Below are positions 8,981 through 21,014 of a DNA stretch of 64,000 bases, in pieces (position 1 is the stretch's first letter; each line of letters starts with the position of its first letter). Position numbers and translations under genes: made by a program. The DNA is from an uncultured Methylococcaceae bacterium (GTDB lineage Bacteria; Pseudomonadota; Gammaproteobacteria; Methylococcales; Methylomonadaceae). The stretch is taken from contig CAIXAE010000011.1 of assembly GCA_903917345.1 (NCBI GenBank), positions 40,729-104,728 on the forward strand, given 5' to 3'. Under the pieces are notes generated by a model. The model had not been told where the DNA came from and did no database searches. It was given only the letters and a program-made list of their open reading frames with translations.

Positions 8981-9250
8981 CTAAGCAATTTTTTCTTTAC
9001 GTGGGCGGCCGCTTCTGGGTTTGTCTAATAAGCCACAAATGCCGTCTTTGGTCCAAGATTTTAACCAAGCAATAGTCGTTTGTTTGCAGACTCCAAAAAT
9101 GTCTGATAATTCTTGAGCTTCAAATCCAGCATTGCTTAGAAGAACGGCATGTGCTCTCATTCTTGGTGTGTGGCCAGGATGACCCTTTTTCATGTGTTCT
9201 AAAGTAATTTTTTCTTCCGCCGTAAGTTCTTTAATAAGAGTCATGGTCAT
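8981..9250 (-). pseudogene. IS630-type transposase N-terminal helix-turn-helix fragment
   Basis: An 89-aa product with a winged-helix Tc1/mariner-like DNA-binding region: LSDIFGVCKQTTIAWLKSW followed by GICGLLDKPRSGRPRK, the linker typical of IS630 transposases. The frame stops just after that linker and no DDE catalytic domain follows on the minus strand, so it is either a remnant or a free-standing ORFA-like protein. The start was moved to the ATG at 9250 because AAAAGGAAAT lies directly upstream; a longer frame to 9283 exists. No terminal inverted repeats were seen. Confidence 0.6.
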
Positions 9251-9283
9251 ATTTCCTTTTTGAAAGTCAGGTTTATTATTCAA

Positions 9284-9715
9284 TTTTATGAAAGTATTTA
9301 TTATCTATTGCTGAGTGTTTTACAGAATATAAAGGCTTCTGTTTGTTTCGCTATAAAATTTTCTTTCTCAATCTTTAATTGCACTGAATAGAGGAAAGGT
9401 TCAACATGAGATATAAAAAAGTTAAATTATTTTATTGATTGTCTGTGAGTGATGAGGCGATTGGTAATAATGTTCTGATTTTGTTGACTTGTTGGGTAGG
9501 TTATTTACTTTTAAATATAAAGATCAACACAGATGAAAGCGTTACTAACTCAAAAATAGCGTAGCGAGTGGTTTATAGTGTAAGAATTTTACTAAAATCT
9601 GTCATTATTTAGGTGTTTAGCTAAATAAAGACAATGACGGCAAGGCCAATGTCGATTAAAATAACCTCGTTTTACATTAGCTGCGTGCAGTTTCTCTCTG
9701 AACTTCATATTTTAA
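9284..9715. other. Gene-free 432-bp stretch upstream of pyrG, with one hairpin
   Basis: No convincing coding frame. One stem-loop stands out at 9600-9633: TGTC-A-TTATTTAG pairs with CTAAATAA-A-GACA, 12 bp with one A/A mismatch and an 8-nt loop. It has no T-run on the plus strand, so it is not an obvious terminator. It lies 82 bp before the pyrG ATG and could be part of the leader. No confident sigma-70 promoter was found. Confidence 0.4.
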
Positions 9716-13469
<3,754 letters not shown>

Positions 13470-13545
13470 GATTCTTAACATATAAGTGCACAGTATCTGG
13501 GATTAATAAAATACCTCACTGGGCGCTTAAATTGGCTACAACATT

Positions 13546-13815
13546 ATGAAAGTTATTTTAGCCGTTGTTGTTTTGTTGATTGGTCTTTTGCAATACCGAC
13601 TTTGGTATGGTGATGGTGGCATTGAGCAGACCAAAACATTCCAACAAGAACTGAATGATTTAAAAAAACAAGTTGAAGAAAAGCACTTTCGCAATAAAGC
13701 ACTTTATGCGGAAGTTGAAGATTTAAGAAAAGGTCAGGAAGCCATCGAAGAGAGAGCCAGAAATGAGCTGGGTATGATCAAAGAGGGCGAAACCTTTTTT
13801 CAGGTACTTGAATGA
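13546..13815 (+). CDS. ftsB: Cell division protein FtsB
   Basis: Small bitopic divisome protein that forms the FtsQLB complex. The 89-aa product has one N-terminal membrane helix (about 2-20), a short periplasmic linker with QYRLWYGDGG and a coiled coil (about 30-75). The C-terminal RARNELGMIKEGETFFQV matches the family. It is the last gene before the terminator at 13834-13880. Confidence 0.94.
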   Translation: MKVILAVVVLLIGLLQYRLWYGDGGIEQTKTFQQELNDLKKQVEEKHFRNKALYAEVEDLRKGQEAIEERARNELGMIKEGETFFQVLE

Positions 13816-13833
13816 TGTTATGAGCAGTATATT

Positions 13834-13880
13834 AAGGCGGCAAGCTAAGAGTGCTAAACACTTTTGGATTGCCGCCTTTT
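13834..13880 (+). terminator. Intrinsic terminator closing pyrG-kdsA-eno-ftsB
   Basis: AAGGCGGCAA (13834-13843) pairs perfectly with TTGCCGCCTT (13869-13878), with an inner AGTG/CACT mini-stem, and the 3' arm runs into TTTT. It begins 19 bp after the ftsB stop, so it also argues that the following channel gene starts at 13940 and not at an upstream TTG. Confidence 0.85.
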
Positions 13881-13939
13881 CTGTTTGTACGTTATACAAA
13901 AAAAATGTTTATAGAGTTATCCTTTTAAAGTTAATCATT

Positions 13940-14386
13940 ATGAATATAGTAGAAACTATTAAAGAAGCGTTAGCGTTGTTAAGAACGGTACTGAGTGAGT
14001 TAAGCAATAAACAAAACTTACTCAATTTATTAATATTGGCCTTTGCTGTATCGGTCGGCGCAGGCACGATATTGTATCTATTAGATGCCAATATCCATTC
14101 ATTATTGGATGGTATTTGGTCTGCATGGGTTACGATGACGCACGTGGGATTTGGGGATGTGGTGCCGACTTCTTTCTTAGGACGCATTTTATCGGCCGCC
14201 TTAATTTTGTTTGGATTGGTTCTATTCTCGTTATTTACTGCTTTATTATCAGTCAATTTAATTGGAAAAAATATTGATGCTTTGGATCATGATGTGAATC
14301 ATATTGAGGCAGAAGAAAGTCAGATTCTTAAAGAGTTGGCTAGATTACATGTCCGTTTAGATGCTTTGGAAAAACAAAATAAATGA
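13940..14386 (+). CDS. Two-helix potassium channel family protein
   Basis: A 148-aa inner-membrane protein with TM1 about 29-48, a pore loop and TM2 about 82-104. The selectivity-filter region reads [14 protein letters not shown], a GFGD variant of the classic GYGD. The C-terminal tail is a predicted coiled coil ([25 protein letters not shown]), probably for tetramer assembly. The start is the ATG at 13940, because the longer TTG frame from 13808 would run through the ftsB terminator. It overlaps ispD by 4 bp. Gating signal unknown. Confidence 0.8.
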   Translation: MNIVETIKEALALLRTVLSELSNKQNLLNLLILAFAVSVGAGTILYLLDANIHSLLDGIWSAWVTMTHVGFGDVVPTSFLGRILSAALILFGLVLFSLFTALLSVNLIGKNIDALDHDVNHIEAEESQILKELARLHVRLDALEKQNK

Positions 14387-15081
14387 CTATAGATACGAAA
14401 TTTTGGGCAGTCGTTCCTGCTGCGGGTGTCGGTAAGCGAATGAACGCAGATAGACCTAAACAATATTTGGAACTCGCTGATAAAGCAGTGATAGAGCATA
14501 CTTTATTACGTTTGCTGAGTGCTGATGTATTTAGCGCCATAGCTGTCGCAATATCTAAAGAAGATCCCTATTGGCCAGAGCTTGAAGTCTCTTTACATGA
14601 AAAAATCATCACGGCTGATGGGGGTAAAGAGCGTTCAGATTCTGTTTTATCAGCATTAAAGTCTATTAGAGCTTTAGCTTCTGACGATGATTGGGTGTTA
14701 GTTCATGATGCGGCTAGACCTTGTATTACAGCAACTGATATAAAGTTATTAATTAATACCTTGCGTGATGATGATGTGGGTGGCATTTTAGCGCTCTCTT
14801 CTCATGATACTTTAAAAGATGTGCAGGGTACGTTTATAAGAGGTACTTTAGATAGAAGCCATATTTGGCGGGCTTTAACACCTCAGATGTTTAAATACGG
14901 TAGTTTGAAAAATGCACTTGAGATTGCTGAAGGTAACCCTGCTATTACCGATGAAGCCAGTGCTCTAGAATTACAAGGTTTACAACCCAAGATAGTTGAA
15001 GGTCGTCCTGATAATATAAAAATTACTCGACCTGAAGATTTAGCATTAGCACAGTTTTATATGGAGCACCAAAATGATTAG
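14383..15081 (+). CDS. ispD: 2-C-methyl-D-erythritol 4-phosphate cytidylyltransferase
   Basis: Third step of the MEP isoprenoid pathway: CTP plus methylerythritol phosphate gives CDP-ME. The nucleotide-binding N-terminus is [28 protein letters not shown] and TDEASALE are family motifs. Length 232 aa is normal. It overlaps ispF by 8 bp. Isoprenoids from this pathway supply squalene for the sterol operon 4 kb downstream, a link by substrate and not by a shared operon. Confidence 0.97.
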   Translation: MTIDTKFWAVVPAAGVGKRMNADRPKQYLELADKAVIEHTLLRLLSADVFSAIAVAISKEDPYWPELEVSLHEKIITADGGKERSDSVLSALKSIRALASDDDWVLVHDAARPCITATDIKLLINTLRDDDVGGILALSSHDTLKDVQGTFIRGTLDRSHIWRALTPQMFKYGSLKNALEIAEGNPAITDEASALELQGLQPKIVEGRPDNIKITRPEDLALAQFYMEHQND

Positions 15082-15547
15082 AGTGGGTATGGGCTATGAT
15101 GTCCATCGATTTAAAGACGATGGCGATGTTATTTTAGGTGGCGTTAAAATTCCTTATGAACAGGGCTTAGAGGCGCATTCTGACGGCGATGTGGTTTTAC
15201 ACGCTTTATGTGATGCATTATTAGGTGCCGCTGCTTTGGGAGACATTGGTAAACATTTTCCAGATACAGACCCTGAGTTTAAAGGCGCTGATAGTCGTGT
15301 TTTACTGCGTCATGTCTATAGCATTGTGCAGGATAAAGGCTATTTATTAGTGAATGCGGATATTACTATTATTGCTCAGGCACCTAAAATGGCACCCTAT
15401 ATTGTGGCTATGTGTAATCATATTGCTGATGATTTAAACGTAGATCTTGATTGCATTAACGTTAAAGCGACTACGACAGAAAAGTTAGGTTTTGAAGGCC
15501 GTAAAGAGGGTATTGCTGTCCAAGCCGTGGTTTTAATTGAGAAATAA
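15074..15547 (+). CDS. ispF: 2-C-methyl-D-erythritol 2,4-cyclodiphosphate synthase
   Basis: Fifth enzyme of the MEP pathway, cyclising CDP-ME-2-phosphate. Metal ligands sit in GYDVHRF (D9, H11) and [16 protein letters not shown] (His near 43). The C-terminal [21 protein letters not shown] is the family signature. 157 aa, normal, translationally coupled to ispD. Confidence 0.98.
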   Translation: MIRVGMGYDVHRFKDDGDVILGGVKIPYEQGLEAHSDGDVVLHALCDALLGAAALGDIGKHFPDTDPEFKGADSRVLLRHVYSIVQDKGYLLVNADITIIAQAPKMAPYIVAMCNHIADDLNVDLDCINVKATTTEKLGFEGRKEGIAVQAVVLIEK

Positions 15548-15555
15548 TAAATTAT

Positions 15556-16620
15556 TTGTGTGCTAACAATAATATAAATGATATGGAGACCTATTCAGCT
15601 GAAATTGAAATACCCGAGTGGCCTTATGTATGTGGAGGACCTTCAGGCGTCGGTAAGCTTCGGGTTTTACCCGAAGATTTTAGAGTTATAGAGTATTTGA
15701 GTTTTGAGCCTTCTGGGGATGGGGAGCATGCTTTTTTACAAATCCAAAAGACGGGCGAAAACACAGAGTTTGTAGCTAGGTTGTTAGCACGATTTGCTAA
15801 TGTTAGACAGCGTGATGTGGGTTTTGCGGGGCTAAAAGATCGGCATGCAGTGACTACGCAATGGTTTAGTGTGTGGTTGCCCGGTAAGACAGATCCCGAT
15901 TGGACGCTATTTGAGATGGATACGATCAAGGTGCTTCAAGTTATTCGGCATGCTAGAAAATTAAAGCGTGGCGTGCTATCGGCTAATAGTTTTATCGTTC
16001 GAATTAAAGATTGGCGGGGTGATGAGCAAAAAACGTATCAGAAATTAGAGGTCATTAAGTCAAACGGTATTCCTAATTATTTCGGCTCACAACGCTTTGG
16101 CAATAATGGGTTAAATGTAAAGAAGGCTATAGCCATGTTTAACGGTGCTAAAGTGGGTAGAGAGCAACGCAGTATCTATCTATCTGCGGCTCGGTCTTTT
16201 CTTTTTAATCATATCTTAGCATATCGAGTGGTTCATGAAATATGGAATCAAGCCGTATCGGGTGACACTTATTTGTTTGATGGTTCTCATAGTAGTTTTA
16301 AATCGGATCAACCTGTTACTGATATTATCAATCGCTTAGCAACAAAAGATATTCATCCTTCCGGCGCCTTGTTTGGTAAAGGAAACGACGGAGTTTCGAT
16401 GGATGCTTTAACGTTGGAAAACTTAATACTGCAGGTTTATCCTCAGTTGACTCAAGGATTGATAGCGGCGGGTGTTGAATACGATAGACGTGCTTTACGC
16501 GTTATTGTGAAAGATTTACAGGGACAATTTTTACCAGAGAATATTTTAGAGCTTAGTTTTACCCTGCCAGCAGGGAGTTATGCAACGGCTGTTTTACGTG
16601 AGTTGGTGAACTTTGAGTAA
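15556..16620 (+). CDS. truD: tRNA pseudouridine(13) synthase TruD
   Basis: Isomerises U13 of certain tRNAs to pseudouridine. The catalytic Asp is D95 in VGFAGLKDRHAVT, and the HARKLKRGVLSANSF and NYFGSQRFG stretches are typical. The start is uncertain: TTG at 15556 gives 354 aa, ATG at 15583 gives 345 aa; neither has a good Shine-Dalgarno. Its 3' end overlaps the convergent Smr gene by 27 bp. Confidence 0.95.
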   Translation: MCANNNINDMETYSAEIEIPEWPYVCGGPSGVGKLRVLPEDFRVIEYLSFEPSGDGEHAFLQIQKTGENTEFVARLLARFANVRQRDVGFAGLKDRHAVTTQWFSVWLPGKTDPDWTLFEMDTIKVLQVIRHARKLKRGVLSANSFIVRIKDWRGDEQKTYQKLEVIKSNGIPNYFGSQRFGNNGLNVKKAIAMFNGAKVGREQRSIYLSAARSFLFNHILAYRVVHEIWNQAVSGDTYLFDGSHSSFKSDQPVTDIINRLATKDIHPSGALFGKGNDGVSMDALTLENLILQVYPQLTQGLIAAGVEYDRRALRVIVKDLQGQFLPENILELSFTLPAGSYATAVLRELVNFE

Positions 16621-17136
16621 TACAAATAATGCGCCTGTACCGCCCGCACTTGGTGGTGCTGAGCAAAAAGCTTGTACATCTTTGTGTTGCCTTAACCATA
16701 AGTTAAGATCGTTTTTGAGTACGGGTTGATTGTCTAAAGAGCGATAACCTTTACCGTGAACTATGTGTACGCAGCGCAAGTGTGTGGAAACACAGTTATT
16801 TAAAAAGTGAAGTAATTGGTTTTTTGCGGTGTTACTCGTTAGGCCATGTAAATCAATATCGGCATCAATACCATAAAAGCCCTTGCGTAACTTTTTTAAG
16901 ACGTTGTTTTGTACGCCAGGTGCAGTATAACTGAGACTGTCTTCAAGGCCTACCTTTTCGGGCTCAATAGCGGTGTTAAAAAGAGGTGACTCTAAATTTA
17001 TACTGTTAGATTTGGGGTAAGGCTTGGGCTTTTCTTTTTGATTTAATAAAATTTTATTAGAATTAACGATGGCTATTTCGCCAATGCTTTGGCGAAATAA
17101 ATCTATATCTTCTTGAGTCAGGTTTTTTTTTACCAC
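16594..17136 (-). CDS. Smr/MutS2-domain endonuclease-like protein
   Basis: A 180-aa protein whose C-terminal half (about 90-178) is an Smr domain: DIDLHGLTSNTAKNQLLHF, then VHIVHGKGYRS and a FCSAPPSAGGTGALFVLL end. The family includes SmrA and SmrB nucleases; SmrB rescues collided ribosomes. DLHGL and HGKG match both, so I do not choose. It starts at a GTG. It is one of few minus-strand genes here and runs convergently into truD with a 27-bp overlap. Confidence 0.88.
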   Translation of the reverse strand: MVKKNLTQEDIDLFRQSIGEIAIVNSNKILLNQKEKPKPYPKSNSINLESPLFNTAIEPEKVGLEDSLSYTAPGVQNNVLKKLRKGFYGIDADIDLHGLTSNTAKNQLLHFLNNCVSTHLRCVHIVHGKGYRSLDNQPVLKNDLNLWLRQHKDVQAFCSAPPSAGGTGALFVLLKVHQLT

Positions 17137-17211
17137 GAAAGCTGATTTTATTGGTTATAGTTGCTAAGATGCCTGATTTTATAGTTTATTACGCTAATTG
17201 GCGAATTGATA

Positions 17212-17967
17212 ATGCATATTTTGTTAAGTAATGATGATGGCTATTTGGCTGAAGGATTAGTCTCATTAGCTAAAGCTTTAAGCAAGCATGCTGAAATATC
17301 AGTGGTTGCGCCGGATAGAAATCGCAGTGCGGCAAGTAATTCCCTCACCTTAGAAATGCCGTTGCGAGCTTATAAAGCAGAAAATGGGTTTATAAGAGTT
17401 GATGGCACACCGACAGATTGTGTGCATTTAGCCATTACAGGTTTGTTGGATAAAGAACCCGATATGGTTTTTGCGGGGATTAATCACGGTTCTAATTTGG
17501 GTGATGATGTCCTTTACTCTGGGACGGTTGCCGCGGCTACGGAAGGTCGATTTTTAGGGTTACCCGCTATTGCGATTTCTTTAGTGGGTAGTAATCCGAC
17601 TCATTTTGAAACAGCTGCCGAAGTGGCGGCAACTTTATTAAAACAAATTATTGCCCATCCATTGCCTAAAGATATTATTCTTAATGTGAATGTGCCTGAT
17701 GTGCCTGTCGAAGATATAAAAGGCTACCAATCTACACGTTTGGGTCAGCGTCATAAGTCTGAAGCTGTCATTAAAAGTATAGATCCACGAGGGCGTATTA
17801 TTTATTGGGTAGGGCCGCCTGGTATGGAGCAAGACGCGGGTGAAGGTACAGATTTTTATGCTGTAAATGCGGGCTATGTTTCTGTAACGCCTTTACAAAT
17901 TGATTTAACGGATTACGAAAGTATTAATGCATTAAGTACATGGCTGCCTAGGGTAAAAAGGTTATGA
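17212..17967 (+). CDS. surE: 5'/3'-nucleotidase SurE
   Basis: Metal-dependent survival protein that dephosphorylates nucleoside monophosphates. The metal site is LLSNDDGY (N7-G10 region) with SAASNSLTL and [22 protein letters not shown]. From the ATG at 17212 the product is 251 aa, typical for SurE; an upstream TTG at 17206 adds two residues. The surE-pcm order with a 4-bp overlap is conserved in gammaproteobacteria. Confidence 0.97.
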   Translation: MHILLSNDDGYLAEGLVSLAKALSKHAEISVVAPDRNRSAASNSLTLEMPLRAYKAENGFIRVDGTPTDCVHLAITGLLDKEPDMVFAGINHGSNLGDDVLYSGTVAAATEGRFLGLPAIAISLVGSNPTHFETAAEVAATLLKQIIAHPLPKDIILNVNVPDVPVEDIKGYQSTRLGQRHKSEAVIKSIDPRGRIIYWVGPPGMEQDAGEGTDFYAVNAGYVSVTPLQIDLTDYESINALSTWLPRVKRL

Positions 17968-18626
17968 ATATGAGTTTGCAAGGCATGGGGATGACTTCGT
18001 TGCGTACCCGAGGTCGCATGATTAAGCGATTGTCTGATCAAGGTATTAAGAATCAAAAAGTGTTAGAAGTCATGCGAGATACGCCAAGACATATCTTTAT
18101 GGATGAGGCGTTATCTAGCCGTGCCTATGAAGATACTGCATTACCGATTGGTTATAATCAAACTATTTCACAACCTTATATCGTTGCTAGAATGACAGAG
18201 TTGCTTTTGGAGTCTAGTGGGCATTTAGAAAAAGTCCTTGAGATAGGCACAGGGTGTGGCTATCAAACAGCTATATTGGCCCCTTTTGTTGATCGTGTTT
18301 ATTCTGTTGAGCGTATTTTGCCATTACAGCGCAAGGCTAGAAGTCACCTTGTTGATTTGAAGATTAAAAATATTAGTTATCTCTATAATGATGGTAATGT
18401 GGGTTGGCCAGAATATGCGCCTTATAATGGCATTATTGCTTCTGCCGCACCTACAGAAATTCCTTTTCAATTAATTCAACAATTAGCCGTTGGTGGCGTT
18501 ATGGTCATTCCCGTAGGGCATAACGGACAGCAAGTGTTGCAACGGGTGACACGTAAAGCAAGCGGTTATGAAGTTGAAGAGATTGAGCCGGTTACATTTG
18601 TACCTTTTTTGGCAGGAAAAGAATAA
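17964..18626 (+). CDS. pcm: Protein-L-isoaspartate O-methyltransferase
   Basis: Repairs isoaspartyl damage in proteins using SAM. The SAM-binding motif is [15 protein letters not shown] (about 80-94); the substrate region is [21 protein letters not shown]. Length 220 aa is normal. Starts inside the surE stop. A hairpin at 18652-18680 follows. Confidence 0.97.
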   Translation: MNMSLQGMGMTSLRTRGRMIKRLSDQGIKNQKVLEVMRDTPRHIFMDEALSSRAYEDTALPIGYNQTISQPYIVARMTELLLESSGHLEKVLEIGTGCGYQTAILAPFVDRVYSVERILPLQRKARSHLVDLKIKNISYLYNDGNVGWPEYAPYNGIIASAAPTEIPFQLIQQLAVGGVMVIPVGHNGQQVLQRVTRKASGYEVEEIEPVTFVPFLAGKE

Positions 18627-18651
18627 GGTTTGTACAATAATCAGTCACCGC

Positions 18652-18680
18652 GTAAAATCATACCAGGCTTGGGATTTTAC
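18652..18680 (+). other. Stem-loop between pcm and the sterol operon
   Basis: GTAAAATC (18652-18659) pairs perfectly with GATTTTAC (18673-18680), with a nested CCA/TGG. No T-run follows, so it is a weak terminator candidate for surE-pcm or a leader element of cyp51 75 bp downstream. Confidence 0.4.
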
Positions 18681-18754
18681 TGAATGACTAAAAGTTTGTG
18701 CTTTTTGGGATCAATGATTAACCCTTCGTAGTAATTTTTTATAATGATTGAGTT

Positions 18755-20395
18755 ATGACGAAACCAAATCAAGAAACTTCCCTGTTTTCTGGTCTAGAAC
18801 CTCCAAAGATGCCAGGCGCATTACCTCTCTTCGGGCACATGCTCAAGTTCGGCAAGAATCCTTTTTTATACATGATGAATCTTAGAAACAGCCTAGGAGA
18901 AATAGGCGAGTTTCGTATGTTTCATCAAAAAATGGTTTTGATGACCGGACCAGAAGCTAATGAGGCTTTTTTTCGTGCGCCCGATGCACAGCTTGATCAA
19001 AGCCAAGCATATAAAATTATGACGCCTATCTTTGGCAAAGGTGTCGTGTTTGATGCGCCTCCGCATAAAAAAGATCAACAACTCAAAATGCTAATGCCAG
19101 TTTTGCGTGATAAACCTATGCGTGGCTATGCGCAAGTTATCGTGCAAGAAGTCGAAGATATGATTGCCGGCTGGGGTGAAGCAGGTGAAATTGATTTGTT
19201 GGAGTTCATGAAAGAACTCACGATTTACACCTCTAGTCATTGTCTATTGGGCGATGAGTTTCGTTATGAGTTAAATGAAGAATTTGCCAAGATTTATCAT
19301 GATTTGGAAAAAGGCGTTAATCCTTTAGCGTTTGTCTTTCCGTACTTGCCACTCCCCGTATTTCGTCGCAGAGATAAAGCGCGAGCTCGCTTACAAGAGT
19401 TAGTGACGGGTATTATTGCTAAAAGAGCTTTAAAAGCTGAAAAAAGTGATGATGCATTTCAGTTATTAATCGATTCAAAATATGATGATGGTACCTCTTT
19501 ATCTCCCCATGAAATTACGGGCATGTTAATTGGGACTATCTTCGCTGGCCATCATACAACTGCTGGGACTGCCGCTTGGACTTTATTAGAATTAGCTAGA
19601 AGACCTGAGCAATTGGAGTTGGTTTTAACTGAATTAGATCAACTGTTTGGTTTTGATGGTGACGTGACTTTTCAGTCCTTGCGTGAAATTCCGGTTCTAG
19701 AGAATGTTGTTAAAGAAGTCTTACGATTGCATCCGCCATTGATCTTTTTAATTCGAAAAGTGATGAAGGATTTTCACTTTAAAGGGTATACCGTTAAGGC
19801 AGGTAAATACGTATGCGCTTCGCCACGCGTGTCACATCGTATTGCAGAAATATTTCCTGATCCAGAAAAGTTTGATTTAGAGCGGTATTCAGAAGAACGT
19901 CAAGAAGATGCAAGACCGTTTAGTTGGATTGCTTTTGGTGGTGGCAAGCATAAGTGTACGGGCAATGCCTTTGCTATGTTGCAGTTAAAAGCTATTTTTA
20001 GCATCTTATTACGACGCTATACTTTTGAATTGGTTGATGAAAAAGATCAATATCAAGATGATTTTACTCAGATGGTGGTGCAACCGTTATCACCTTGTCG
20101 AGTGCGTTATGTTAAGCGCAAAAGTCTGCAGGCTAGTACTGAAGAAATTGCTGAGTCTAGCGTGGCGCAGACGGAAACCGTTGAACCAACAGGCTTTCAA
20201 ATTCATTTAGATAGAGAATTATGTCAAGGGCATGCGACTTGTATGGCAGAAGCACCAGAGCTTTTTCAGGTAGATGACGAAGGCAATGTGACGGTACTTC
20301 AGGATAACCCTAGTTTAGAGGCTTTAGAAAAAGCCCAGCTCGCTGAAAAATATTGCCCTACCAAAGCAATTCTTATTAAAACCACAAATACGTAA
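18755..20395 (+). CDS. cyp51: Sterol 14-alpha-demethylase CYP51 fused to a C-terminal [3Fe-4S] ferredoxin
   Basis: Removes the 14-alpha methyl group of lanosterol by three monooxygenations. P450 domain about 1-455: CYP51 B-C region YKIMTPIFGKGVVFD, oxygen-activating helix GHHTTAGTAAW, ExxR as E321-R324, and heme Cys C401 in FGGGKHKCTG. An Ala/Glu/Thr-rich linker follows. The ferredoxin (about 478-546) has CxxHxxC at C490-C496 and CP at C534, three cysteines, fitting [3Fe-4S]. The same fusion is known from Methylococcus capsulatus. First gene of a four-gene sterol operon. A TATAAT lies about 13 bp before the ATG, too close for an ordinary leader. Confidence 0.97.
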   Translation: MTKPNQETSLFSGLEPPKMPGALPLFGHMLKFGKNPFLYMMNLRNSLGEIGEFRMFHQKMVLMTGPEANEAFFRAPDAQLDQSQAYKIMTPIFGKGVVFDAPPHKKDQQLKMLMPVLRDKPMRGYAQVIVQEVEDMIAGWGEAGEIDLLEFMKELTIYTSSHCLLGDEFRYELNEEFAKIYHDLEKGVNPLAFVFPYLPLPVFRRRDKARARLQELVTGIIAKRALKAEKSDDAFQLLIDSKYDDGTSLSPHEITGMLIGTIFAGHHTTAGTAAWTLLELARRPEQLELVLTELDQLFGFDGDVTFQSLREIPVLENVVKEVLRLHPPLIFLIRKVMKDFHFKGYTVKAGKYVCASPRVSHRIAEIFPDPEKFDLERYSEERQEDARPFSWIAFGGGKHKCTGNAFAMLQLKAIFSILLRRYTFELVDEKDQYQDDFTQMVVQPLSPCRVRYVKRKSLQASTEEIAESSVAQTETVEPTGFQIHLDRELCQGHATCMAEAPELFQVDDEGNVTVLQDNPSLEALEKAQLAEKYCPTKAILIKTTNT

Positions 20396-20406
20396 TAGAG
20401 ACAACC

Positions 20407-21009
20407 ATGGCGGTATATCCCAGAGCAGAACTTGAAGAAATGGTAGAACGTTGGTTACAAGCTAACCGTGACGCAGAAAAAGAAGGTAACTGGCCTAAAT
20501 ATTTAGGGGCAATGTATACCGATGATGCGGAATACCGTTGGAATATTGGCCCAAATGAAGAGTTTGTCGCGCGCAGTCGTAAAGAGATTGAAGAGTGGGC
20601 CTTAGGCGTACAAATGGAAGGTTTTGAAGAATGGCGTTATCCTTATCATCGTATTTTAATTGATGAAAAACAGGGTGAGGTTATTGGTTTGTGGACCCAA
20701 GTTTCTCCCGCAGTGCGAGAAGATGGCACGCATTATCAAGTAGAAGGGATTGGCGGTTCTTGGTTTCGTTATGGCGGCAACTATAAATGGGAATGGCAAC
20801 GCGATTTCTTTGATTTAGGTAATGTAAAAGCCTTGTTTTTTGAGTTGGCTGGTGATGGGAAACTAGATCCTGCAGTAAAAACAAAAATTGGTAAATTAGC
20901 AAAAGGTCAATTATTACCTGGTCATGAGCGATTAAGACCACAGCCTAGTTTGTTTAAGAAATTGAAAGGCTTTATGGCAATGGTGCGTATTGCTTTATTT
21001 AATCGTTAA
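20407..21009 (+). CDS. NTF2/SnoaL-like protein in the sterol operon
   Basis: A 200-aa soluble protein with an NTF2-like fold predicted from its pattern: an N-terminal helical part (ELEEMVERWLQANRDAEKEGNWPKY), YTDDAEYRWNIGPNEEF, and beta-strands with EGIGGSWFRYGGNYKWEWQRDFFDLG. This fold includes ketosteroid isomerase, SnoaL cyclases and dehydratases, but also non-enzymes. It lies 11 bp after cyp51 and 5 bp before the cyclase gene, so it is surely co-expressed with sterol enzymes. Acidic and aromatic residues could line a hydrophobic pocket. A role in sterol modification or binding is inference. Confidence 0.8.
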   Translation: MAVYPRAELEEMVERWLQANRDAEKEGNWPKYLGAMYTDDAEYRWNIGPNEEFVARSRKEIEEWALGVQMEGFEEWRYPYHRILIDEKQGEVIGLWTQVSPAVREDGTHYQVEGIGGSWFRYGGNYKWEWQRDFFDLGNVKALFFELAGDGKLDPAVKTKIGKLAKGQLLPGHERLRPQPSLFKKLKGFMAMVRIALFNR

Positions 21010-21014
21010 AAGCT

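Noticed and set aside
9484..9512. TTGACT as a pyrG promoter -35 box
   Set aside because: No acceptable -10 hexamer at 15-19 bp spacing.
13808..13939. Longer TTG start for the K+ channel
   Set aside because: It would run through the intrinsic terminator at 13834-13880 and adds a non-conserved basic leader.
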